Below are positions 1 to 5,715 of a stretch of 5,715 nucleotides of DNA, piece by piece. The stretch spans positions 1-5,715 of the forward strand of contig JAFAGX010000485.1 in assembly GCA_019237515.1 (NCBI GenBank), in the 5' to 3' direction. The notes beneath the pieces were generated by a model, which was given only the letters and a program-made list of their open reading frames with translations, was not told where the DNA came from and ran no database searches. This stretch comes from Acidobacteriaceae bacterium. Lineage in GTDB: Bacteria > Acidobacteriota > Terriglobia > Terriglobales > SbA1. The position numbers and the translations under genes are program-made. Position 1 is the stretch's first letter, and each line of letters opens with the position of its first letter.

Positions 1-1266
1 TTGGTGGCTTGCATCGTATGGTTTGGGAAACATCAACCAGCCTTGGATGTTCATGCCATCGCTGCTCCAGTGGATACTCTTCACGTCTCCCCACTCAGCC
101 TGGACACTCTGATTGGCATGGGTGATCGGCCGCCACTTGCCTATGGGACCAGCCCAGATTTCGGGCGGCTGGCTGGAGCTATTGTGTACAGCGGCGGAGC
201 TATTGCCGTCTGCCGCTAACGAAATATTCGTGGATGCGAAATTGGCATTTTTCAGAGAGCCCGGACCTCTCCAAACCTGCAAAATTTTTCCGGTCGCAAT
301 TTCAACAGTGGAAACCCCTACTTCGCCGTCGATATTCTCTGCGAACACGATCTTATCCGGAGTTGGCCAATGCAAAGCCGATGGGGACGACTTTATGCCG
401 GAGGTGACATCATGGACAGACCCACCATTCGCAGGCACCACGAAGATGTCACCGCCGATGACTCCTTCGTCGCTCATCAGACCTTCAATGAAGCCGATGG
501 ACTTGCCGTCTGGCGACCAGCGCGGCTCGGCGATCTGTAATTGCGGCTTGTGAATCGCAGTCAAATTTCCGCCGTTGGCGGGCATTGTGTACAGCTGGGC
601 AACATACCAGTTCGCATCGCCCGCACCATGCGCCGAAAGGAGTGCGAACGATTTGCCGTCGGGTGACCAATCGTATTCGTAGACATACATGTCCGAGGGT
701 GAAATCTGGCGCAAGCTGCCGGAATCAACATCGGTAACGGCCAGACGCTGCTCGTAAACCTTCTCTGCGATAGCACCTGTTTCTGGCGCCATGGGCATGA
801 GCGGATTCGCACGTGGAGCGTTCTCGGTAAATAAGATCGCAATGCTTTTGCCGTCTGGCGACCAGGCCGGGTCCGCCACGGCGCCCTTAACGTTAGTGAG
901 TTTTCTTGCGGAGTTCCCGTCGATGGCAGCAACATAGAGCTGGGCTTGGTCGTGATTTTCTGCATCAGAGAGAAATGCAATGCGCTTACTATCGGGCGAC
1001 CACGCAACATGGTCTTCGGTGAGGCTGTCGCCAGTCCCCGCACTAATGCGGTGAGGCTTGGCATTTGACGCGTTCAGCTCTTGTACATAAATCGATGTTC
1101 CACCATCGCCGTCCGAGTCTTGCACCCAAGCCACGCGGTTGCCATCAGGTGAGATGGCCGCCTGCTGAAAACTTCGCACTACCGTGTTTTCCGCGTTTGC
1201 TGGCGCTGCCGCTGCCAGCGCGAGCATGATCAGGACTCCCCACAAATTCGTTGCGAGACGTTTCAT
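1..1266 (-). CDS. Secreted S9-family serine peptidase (prolyl oligopeptidase / acylaminoacyl-peptidase-like), N-terminal part; 3' end beyond window
   Basis: The frame is open without a stop from the ATG at 1266 to the left edge, giving 422 residues. Residues 1-25 form a clear Sec signal peptide: a basic start (MKRLATN), a hydrophobic core (LWGVLIMLALAAAA) and an ANA|E cleavage site, so the product is probably periplasmic or secreted. Residues from about 30 to 380 carry repeated PD40/TolB-like beta-propeller motifs: ISPDG at 38-42, WSPDS at 89-93, WSPDG at 135-139, WSPDG at 200-204 and WSPDG at 250-254. The last 35 or so residues (VKSIHWSSDGMNIQGWLMFP) match the strand that opens the alpha/beta-hydrolase domain of S9 peptidases, which follows the propeller. 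The catalytic Ser, Asp and His would lie outside the window, so activity cannot be judged. Members of this family cleave short peptides, and the propeller limits access to the active site. A strong Shine-Dalgarno sequence supports the start. A pure TolB-like protein is less likely because of the hydrolase-type junction. Confidence 0.88.
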   Translation of the reverse strand, partial: MKRLATNLWGVLIMLALAAAAPANAENTVVRSFQQAAISPDGNRVAWVQDSDGDGGTSIYVQELNASNAKPHRISAGTGDSLTEDHVAWSPDSKRIAFLSDAENHDQAQLYVAAIDGNSARKLTNVKGAVADPAWSPDGKSIAILFTENAPRANPLMPMAPETGAIAEKVYEQRLAVTDVDSGSLRQISPSDMYVYEYDWSPDGKSFALLSAHGAGDANWYVAQLYTMPANGGNLTAIHKPQLQIAEPRWSPDGKSIGFIEGLMSDEGVIGGDIFVVPANGGSVHDVTSGIKSSPSALHWPTPDKIVFAENIDGEVGVSTVEIATGKILQVWRGPGSLKNANFASTNISLAADGNSSAAVHNSSSQPPEIWAGPIGKWRPITHANQSVQAEWGDVKSIHWSSDGMNIQGWLMFPKPYDASHQ

Positions 1267-1270
1267 GAAG

Positions 1271-1279
1271 CTCCTCTCC
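1271..1279 (-). promoter_or_regulatory. Ribosome binding site of the left S9 peptidase
   Basis: Read on the minus strand this is GGAGAGGAG, with AGGAG ending four bases before the ATG at 1266-1264. Together with the signal peptide that starts at this ATG, it fixes the start codon. It is the best Shine-Dalgarno sequence seen in the window. Confidence 0.7.
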
Positions 1280-1425
1280 GGAGTGTGAGAATATCAGGAA
1301 CTCCAGCGAGACTGGGCAGCAAAAACCGATAACCACCTCACAAGCACATTTCCTGAATCTGCGTAGGCACGTAAGATAGTAGGGTGCGAAAGTTTTGGGA
1401 CAATCCGAATGGTACGGGTGCAACT

Positions 1426-2520
1426 ATGTTGGCCGCCCCGGTTGCTGTGCCGCAGCGGGTCCTGATCGGGAATGTGGAGATCACCCCGGCCACTGTTTTG
1501 GCGCCGATGGCTGGTGTCACGGATACGGTGTTCCGACGCTTTATTCGCAACCTGGGCGGGTGCGGCCTGATCATGACCGAATTCACCTCGGCGGATGGAG
1601 TACTCCGTGCAAAAGACAAAAAAGCCAAGCGATACTTGCATTTCTACGAGGACGAGCACCCCATCTCGGCTCAGTTGTTCGGCAGTAATCCGCAGGTCAT
1701 GGCCGAAGCCGCTCGGATTGTCGAGGGGCTGGGATTCGACCTTGTCGATCTGAACCTTGGCTGTCCGGCAAAGAAAGTCGTCAAATGCAATGGCGGTTCC
1801 GGGTTGTTGCGAGACCTTCCGGCGATCGGCAAGATTTTTCAAGCAGTACGCAACGCGGTGAAGATTCCGTTCACGGTGAAATTTCGAGCGGGATGGAACG
1901 ATCAGGAAATCGTGTGCGTGGAGCTCGCCAAAATGGCCGAAGATTGCGGCTTGTGTGGTGTGGCTCTCCACGCTCGCACTCGCGAACAAGGCTACAGCGG
2001 TCAGGCGCGATGGGATTGGATTGGAGCTGTCAAGGACGCGGTGAAAATTCCGGTGATTGGCAATGGCGACATCCGCACGCCGGAAGATGCCTGCAACATG
2101 GTCGCGCAAACCGGCTGTGACGCGGTGATGATCGGCCGCAGCGCGCCCTCGAATCCGTGGATCTTTCGTCAGATTCAACAATACTGCGCTTGGGCCGGCA
2201 GAGAACACGTGGGGACAGCCGCCCTCGGCTGTCCAGCGGAGCGAAGCTCCGCGCTTCCATACGATGAACCCGCTGAATCCGATCGCTACCAGATGGTCCG
2301 CACCTATTTTCAAATGCTGATCGAAGAAGAATTGCCCGATGCCGAGGGCAAAATGAAGCAGTTTGCCTCATGGTTTACGCATGGCGTTGCGGGCGGGGCG
2401 CATTTGCGGAAAGCCATTTACGAATCGAAGAGCGCGCTGGAAATTTTGTCGCGCGTCGAAGCATTCTTTGAACTTCGCCTCGCACTGTGTGTCCCGGGCG
2501 CCCTAGCCCGCGAAGGATAA
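1426..2520 (+). CDS. dus: tRNA-dihydrouridine synthase, DusB-like
   Basis: This FMN enzyme reduces specific uridines of tRNA to dihydrouridine with NAD(P)H and acts in the cytoplasm. From the ATG at 1426 it has 364 residues. The FMN-binding LAPMAGVTD is at 25-33. NLGCPAKK carries the expected catalytic Cys113. HARTR begins at His182. GNGDI (212-216) and MIGRSAPSNPW (235-245) form the phosphate-binding end of the TIM barrel. A helical C-terminal domain follows (DRYQMVRTYF, KMKQFASWFTHG, LRKAIYE). The start is uncertain: GTG at 1384 is in frame and would add 14 residues, but these do not look like Dus, and homologues usually begin shortly before the IGNVEI strand. Neither start has a convincing Shine-Dalgarno sequence. 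A TAAGAT at 1372-1377 could be a -10 box that favours the ATG, but it has no good -35. Two oddities are visible: residues about 259-278 are encoded by a double-hairpin repeat, and the C-terminus LCVPGALAREG overlaps another palindrome. The gene is divergent from the left peptidase and convergent with the MBL gene. Confidence 0.95.
   Translation: MLAAPVAVPQRVLIGNVEITPATVLAPMAGVTDTVFRRFIRNLGGCGLIMTEFTSADGVLRAKDKKAKRYLHFYEDEHPISAQLFGSNPQVMAEAARIVEGLGFDLVDLNLGCPAKKVVKCNGGSGLLRDLPAIGKIFQAVRNAVKIPFTVKFRAGWNDQEIVCVELAKMAEDCGLCGVALHARTREQGYSGQARWDWIGAVKDAVKIPVIGNGDIRTPEDACNMVAQTGCDAVMIGRSAPSNPWIFRQIQQYCAWAGREHVGTAALGCPAERSSALPYDEPAESDRYQMVRTYFQMLIEEELPDAEGKMKQFASWFTHGVAGGAHLRKAIYESKSALEILSRVEAFFELRLALCVPGALAREG
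2213..2252. repeat. Double-hairpin palindromic repeat inside the dus coding sequence
   Basis: Two perfect inverted repeats lie side by side. The first has 9-bp arms, GGACAGCCG (2213-2221) and CGGCTGTCC (2226-2234), around a CCCT loop. After one A comes the second, with 7-bp arms GCGGAGC (2236-2242) and GCTCCGC (2246-2252) around a GAA loop. Read in the dus frame they encode GTAALGCPAERSSA, a low-complexity stretch between the TIM barrel and the helical domain where other Dus proteins have only a short linker. The perfect pairing over 40 bp inside a gene is better explained by an inserted REP-like element than by protein constraint. I recall similar peptides in acidobacterial proteins, but this was not checked. 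Confidence 0.7.
2494..2510. repeat. CCCT-loop palindrome at the 3' end of dus, possible degenerate relative of the 2213 repeat
   Basis: CGGGCG (2495-2500) and AGCCCG (2505-2510) flank a CCCT loop; five of six base pairs match. The loop sequence and size are the same as in the hairpin at 2213-2234. A TGTGTGTCCC stretch precedes it, comparable with the GTGGGG before the internal copy. It encodes the PGALA part of the last Dus residues and lies just before the stop, so it may have rewritten the protein's C-terminus. It may also help end transcription between the convergent genes, but no T-run follows it. The palindrome is short, so its relation to the internal copy is an inference. Confidence 0.4.
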
Positions 2521-2523
2521 GTA

Positions 2524-3360
2524 CTAAATTCCACGCGCGATCATTTTTCCCTTTCCGTCGTTCTCAACATAGGTCCAGGGCGTCTGCGGATCGTGGGTGA
2601 AGATGGTGAGCCACTTCTCTGGAATCGCACGCGAATAATATTGCTTGCGACTTTCGATAGTCTCGAGCGGAAACAGATCAAATGCCATCACCCAAGTTAG
2701 ATCAAGGTGCGCGATGGTCGGAATCAGATCGGAAATGTAACAGGCAGTTTGGCCGTTGCCAGCGATGATGACCGCCTGCATGTTGCGAGTATGCCCGGGA
2801 AAGACTTTCACGGAAATTCCGGGAACGATTTCCTGGTCGCCCGCCAGTAACTTCATCTGCCCGGTCTTGATGAGAGGATCATAGTTCTCGCTGATATAGC
2901 TGATCGCGTCGCGCTCGAGTTGGCGGCGCCCATGCTGCCACTCGCCTTCCTGAACGTAGTATTTCGCATTTGGGAATGTCGCGACAAATTTGTCTCCCTT
3001 GCGAATCGTGTTCCAGCCGCAATGATCGAAGTGCAGATGCGTATTGATGACGATGTCGAAGTCGTCTGGCGAGAAACCGGCGGCAGATAGATTATCGAGC
3101 AGTTTGGCGGGCTGGCCGTATATCTTGACCATCCGGTCAGGCATTTTGTTGCCAATGCCGGTTTCGATCAGAACCGTGTGATCAGCGGTTTGGACCACGA
3201 CCGAATTGAGGCCAGCCGGCACGTGGTTGTTTGCGTCGGCTGTGACTTTCTTTCCCCAGAGAGTCTTGGGAACCACGCCGAAAAAAGCCCCTCCATCGAG
3301 GTCGTAAATCCCATCCGAGATGGCGGTCAGTTCGAAATTGCCGAGTGTGATGCGATGCAT
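2524..3360 (-). CDS. MBL-fold metallo-hydrolase
   Basis: The 278-residue protein has the complete metal-binding set of the metallo-beta-lactamase fold. HLHFDH supplies His108, His110, Asp112 and His113; GHTRNM supplies His190; SDLIPT supplies Asp211; FTHDPQTPW supplies His256. Such proteins bind two metal ions, usually zinc, and hydrolyse esters, lactones, thioesters or similar bonds. The layout resembles the AHL-lactonase-like branch, but the substrate cannot be named from the sequence. There is no signal peptide, so it is probably cytoplasmic. The usual LIDTG strand reads LIETG (64-68). The ATG at 3360 is the only plausible start: no ATG, GTG or TTG occurs upstream in frame before a stop at 3421-3423, and MHRITLGNFELTAISDG fits the family's first strand. 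No good Shine-Dalgarno sequence precedes it. Its stop is 3 bp from the dus stop on the other strand. The DPP-IV-like gene upstream is separated by 150 bp that include hairpins, so co-transcription is doubtful. Confidence 0.93.
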   Translation of the reverse strand: MHRITLGNFELTAISDGIYDLDGGAFFGVVPKTLWGKKVTADANNHVPAGLNSVVVQTADHTVLIETGIGNKMPDRMVKIYGQPAKLLDNLSAAGFSPDDFDIVINTHLHFDHCGWNTIRKGDKFVATFPNAKYYVQEGEWQHGRRQLERDAISYISENYDPLIKTGQMKLLAGDQEIVPGISVKVFPGHTRNMQAVIIAGNGQTACYISDLIPTIAHLDLTWVMAFDLFPLETIESRKQYYSRAIPEKWLTIFTHDPQTPWTYVENDGKGKMIARGI

Positions 3361-3425
3361 GAGATCAACAGAACAGCGGGTCCCTCGAATTCGATCGAGA
3401 TGACAACTGGGATGCTCTGTTCACG

Positions 3426-3457
3426 CCTTTCGGCCGCAAAAAGACCGCGGCCTCAGG
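3426..3457. repeat. Inverted repeat in the gap between the DPP-IV-like and MBL genes; possible terminator
   Basis: GGCCGC (3432-3437) and GCGGCC (3447-3452) pair perfectly around a 9-base loop. The stem can continue past a small internal loop with CCT (3426-3428) and AGG (3455-3457). On the minus strand it lies 54-85 bases after the stop of the DPP-IV-like gene. It could end that transcript, but the T-run is in the loop and not after the stem, so it is not a standard intrinsic terminator. Confidence 0.35.
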
Positions 3458-3472
3458 CATTACAATTCATGC

Positions 3473-3500
3473 GGAACGGGCGAGGCACCCTTCCCCCACA
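3473..3500. repeat. Degenerate GC-rich hairpin just after the DPP-IV-like gene, possible third member of the CCCT-loop family
   Basis: On the minus strand the sequence runs TGTGGGGGAAGGGTG, then CCT, then CGCCCGTTCC. GGAA-GGGTG pairs with CGCCC-TTCC through one G-T wobble and one bulged base. The lead-in TGTGGGG and the CCT loop recall the GTGGGG plus CCCT design of the perfect copy at 2209-2234. It begins 10 bases after the stop codon of the DPP-IV-like gene. It may stabilise or end that transcript. The match is imperfect and family membership is inferred. Confidence 0.35.
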
Positions 3501-3510
3501 CAGTACTTAG

Positions 3511-5715
3511 CTACTTCAGTTCACGTTCGAAGTGATCTTCGATCATATGGAACAGGTGATCGCGATCCTCTGAGCCGCCGATGCCGTGCGTTTTATTTGG
3601 ATAAATCATGAAGCGAAACTGCTTCCCTGCCTGAATGAAGGCTTCCGTCATTTGCACACTGTTTTGGAAGTGCACGTTGTCGTCGCTAGTGCCGTGAACG
3701 AGCAAGAGAGAGCCGTGCAGCTGCGTCATGTTTGACGGCCGCAGATCCTGATAGCCTTTACCGTTCTCTTTGGGTAATCCCTGATAGCGCTCGGTGTAAA
3801 TCGAATCGTAGTCGCGCCAATCGGTCACAGGAGCGACCGACACTGCCGCCTTGAAAGCATCGGAGTGACTGGCAGAGTAAAGCGTCATGGAACCACCGTT
3901 GCTCCAGCCCCAGATGGCAACGCGCCCGCGATCCAGTTGCGGATATTGAGAAAAAAGCTGATCTAACGCGGTGAGTTGATCTTTCAGCTCGATCGCCCCA
4001 TATTCATGACGGATGGTAGTTTGAAATTTACGATCACGACCGGGTGTGCCACGATTATCAACAGTAAAGATTGCATATCCTTTTTGTGCCAGACGTTCGT
4101 GAAACAACTCCGTTGTGCCCATCCATTCCTTGCGGACCGTTTGTGCGGCGGGGCCGCCATAGATGTAAACAATGACGGGGATTTTGGAGCTGCTCGCAGT
4201 TTCCGTTGGCATCAGTAGTTTGCCATAGAGGCGCGTGCCATCTTCAGCCGTGAAGTCGAGAAATTTGGGCGCAATCAGGCCAAAGTTGTTGACAGATCGC
4301 GAATCCCAGACTTTGTTGCACGAGCCGCCGGGAGTGCAAATGGACATGGCCGGCGGAACGAGATCGTCAGAGTACGCGTCCACGTAGTGCTTTCCGTCAT
4401 CCGCAAAGGTGGACTCGTGGGTACCGTCCTGCTGCGACACTTGCTTGAAATCCGAGCCATCCAGTTTCACCGAATAGAGCTGCCGCTGGCGCGGATCCTG
4501 ATCGCAAGTGACGTAAACCGTTCCGGCGTTTTCATCGACGCCGTCGACACCCAGCATTTCGAAGTCGCCCTTCGTCAGCTGGCGCTCAAGCTTGGCGTCG
4601 GCTGCAAGGGGATTTCCCTTGTCAAAACTATAGAGATAAAGCTGCGTCGTTCCGTCCCTCCAACTCGACCAGAGGAAGCGGTCGCCGGAGTTCAGCACTT
4701 TGAAATCATTGTTTACATTGATCCAGCCATCGGGAGCCGCTTCCGTGAGCACTTTGCGAGTACGCCCCGAATGCGCATCGGCAAAGTACAAGTCCATGGT
4801 GTCTTGCCCGCGATTCAAGACTTCGGCCCAGAGCAGTCCATCACGGACCCATCCGAATCGAGGAGCGTAGGTGTCCTGATTCTCGGTGAGCGTGATCCAT
4901 TTGGTTTTTCCTCCATCCGAGCTCACAACCCCGAGGCGCACCACGGGGTTGAGGTCCCCGGCTTTCGGATACTTTTCCATGTCGAGATTCGGCTGCAACG
5001 GCAGCCAATTCACAATCGGGTATGAAGGAACGCCGGTCTCGTCCATCTGCAGATATACGATTTCCTTGCCATTGGGCGACCAGAAATAGTTGCTGCGGAC
5101 ATCCAGTTCCTCGGAGTAAACCCAATCAACTTCGCCGTTCAGCAGATTGGCATCTTTTTCCTTATCGCCAGTTGGCTTAGTGAGCTGTTTTTCCTGCCCG
5201 CCATCCACCGGACGAACGTGCAAGTTGTGCTCACGCAGATAGGAAACTTTGTTTCCATCGGGCGAGAATTTCGGATCCCGGCTGGCTTCGGGGGCGGAAG
5301 TGATTTGCACTGCCGTGCCGTTTTCAATCGTGTAAAGCCAGAGCTGGCCCTGGGAATCGAAAAGCAGATGTTTGGAGTCCGGCGCCCATTCGTACGCAGC
5401 CGCATGGTAACGGGTGACTCGCTCTTTTTCGCGCTCGTCTTTAATTTGGTTCGCCGACGGTGCAAGCGCAGCCAGCTTGACTTCGCTTACCAGCACTTTC
5501 TTTTCGCCGGTCTTCGCGTCCACATACCACAATTGCCCATGCTCCCCGGAATCATCGCGTTGGATGAAAGAAAACTTTGTGCTGTCGGGACTCCACTTGA
5601 TGGTTTCGGGGCCGCGACCCGCAATCCCCCCTTCCGCAAAAATCGCCTCAATGGTAAGTGGCTTCTTCGCGGACTGAGAAAAAGCACAACAACTGAAGAG
5701 AGAGCAGATAACTGT
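3511..5715 (-). CDS. Dipeptidyl-peptidase-IV-like S9B serine peptidase, exported; lacks only the first few codons
   Basis: The frame is open from the right edge to the stop at 3511-3513, giving 734 visible residues, close to full length for DPP-IV. No start codon occurs in the hydrophobic leader TVICSLFSCCAFSQSA, so the true start lies just beyond 5715. The TTG at 5530-5532 is internal. The leader is the end of a signal peptide; its cysteines could allow lipid attachment, but LFSC is a poor lipobox. A beta-propeller follows, with WSPDS at 41-45. DWVYSEEL carries Glu202-Glu203, matching the Glu pair with which DPP-IV holds the substrate N-terminus. The hydrolase domain begins near residue 487. 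It contains Tyr519 (YGGP, oxyanion hole), Ser605 (GWSNGGS), Asp678 (SDDNVHF) and His710 (KTHGIGG), so the triad is complete. The expected activity is removal of X-Pro or X-Ala dipeptides from peptide N-termini outside the cytoplasm. Numbering is from the first visible residue. Confidence 0.94.
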   Translation of the reverse strand, partial: TVICSLFSCCAFSQSAKKPLTIEAIFAEGGIAGRGPETIKWSPDSTKFSFIQRDDSGEHGQLWYVDAKTGEKKVLVSEVKLAALAPSANQIKDEREKERVTRYHAAAYEWAPDSKHLLFDSQGQLWLYTIENGTAVQITSAPEASRDPKFSPDGNKVSYLREHNLHVRPVDGGQEKQLTKPTGDKEKDANLLNGEVDWVYSEELDVRSNYFWSPNGKEIVYLQMDETGVPSYPIVNWLPLQPNLDMEKYPKAGDLNPVVRLGVVSSDGGKTKWITLTENQDTYAPRFGWVRDGLLWAEVLNRGQDTMDLYFADAHSGRTRKVLTEAAPDGWINVNNDFKVLNSGDRFLWSSWRDGTTQLYLYSFDKGNPLAADAKLERQLTKGDFEMLGVDGVDENAGTVYVTCDQDPRQRQLYSVKLDGSDFKQVSQQDGTHESTFADDGKHYVDAYSDDLVPPAMSICTPGGSCNKVWDSRSVNNFGLIAPKFLDFTAEDGTRLYGKLLMPTETASSSKIPVIVYIYGGPAAQTVRKEWMGTTELFHERLAQKGYAIFTVDNRGTPGRDRKFQTTIRHEYGAIELKDQLTALDQLFSQYPQLDRGRVAIWGWSNGGSMTLYSASHSDAFKAAVSVAPVTDWRDYDSIYTERYQGLPKENGKGYQDLRPSNMTQLHGSLLLVHGTSDDNVHFQNSVQMTEAFIQAGKQFRFMIYPNKTHGIGGSEDRDHLFHMIEDHFERELK

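Noticed and set aside
113..553. Plus-strand open frame of 146 codons
   Set aside because: It is antisense to the propeller of the left S9 peptidase, whose minus-strand frame is open throughout and has clear repeats and a signal peptide.
1349..1377. Sigma-70-like promoter for dus (TTTCCT, 17-base spacer, TAAGAT)
   Set aside because: The -10 is fair but the -35 matches poorly. It was kept only as a remark under dus.
1294..2313. Long minus-strand open frame of 339 codons
   Set aside because: It lies almost wholly antisense to the well-supported dus gene, and its translation shows no domain motif. It is a frame shadow caused by codon bias.
3401..3406. Minus-strand TTGTCA as a -35 box for the MBL gene
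   Set aside because: No AT-rich -10 hexamer occurs 15-19 bases downstream.
3178..3510. Plus-strand open frame of 110 codons that spans the gap between the MBL and DPP-IV-like genes
   Set aside because: More than half is antisense to the MBL gene, and the rest reads through the hairpins. No family features are visible.
4387..5025. Plus-strand open frame of 212 codons
   Set aside because: It is antisense to the DPP-IV-like gene and has no recognisable motif or ribosome binding site.
2524..5532. A new defence, toxin or biosynthetic system made of the MBL hydrolase and the peptidases
   Set aside because: All proteins belong to common families with ordinary motifs. There are no small companion genes, precursor peptides, transporters or regulators, and the MBL and DPP-IV-like genes are separated by hairpins.

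Overview
The window looks like ordinary chromosomal DNA from a moderately GC-rich, Gram-negative-type bacterium. Protein style suggests Acidobacteriota, most likely Terriglobia; this is inferred from familiarity with such sequences, not from a search. The supporting signs are a pair of exported S9 serine peptidases with PD40/TolB-like beta-propellers, a DusB-type tRNA-dihydrouridine synthase with a C-terminal extension, and GC-rich palindromes with a CCCT loop that lie partly inside coding sequence.

Layout. Positions 1-1266 (minus) hold the N-terminal 422 residues of a secreted S9 peptidase, whose catalytic domain continues past the left edge. A 159-bp divergent gap follows. Positions 1426-2520 (plus) encode the tRNA-dihydrouridine synthase, which carries an in-frame repeat-derived insert of about 20 residues and a C-terminus that may also come from a repeat. 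The dus stop codon faces the stop of the next gene with only 3 bp between them. Positions 2524-3360 (minus) encode a 278-residue metallo-beta-lactamase-fold hydrolase. A 150-bp gap (3361-3510) holds two hairpin-forming sequences. Positions 3511-5715 (minus) encode almost all of a dipeptidyl-peptidase-IV-like S9B enzyme. It lacks only its first few codons, which lie past the right edge.

How the genes relate. The two S9 enzymes are both predicted to be exported and could share a role in extracytoplasmic peptide breakdown. They are separated by unrelated genes, and nothing shows that they form one operon. The dus gene is a housekeeping tRNA-modification gene. The MBL-fold protein lacks an export signal, and its substrate cannot be read from the sequence. 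I see no RNA gene, CRISPR array, transposase or phage gene, and no evidence of a new multi-gene system. The most interesting signal is the CCCT-loop palindrome family, which has been accommodated inside the dus reading frame.
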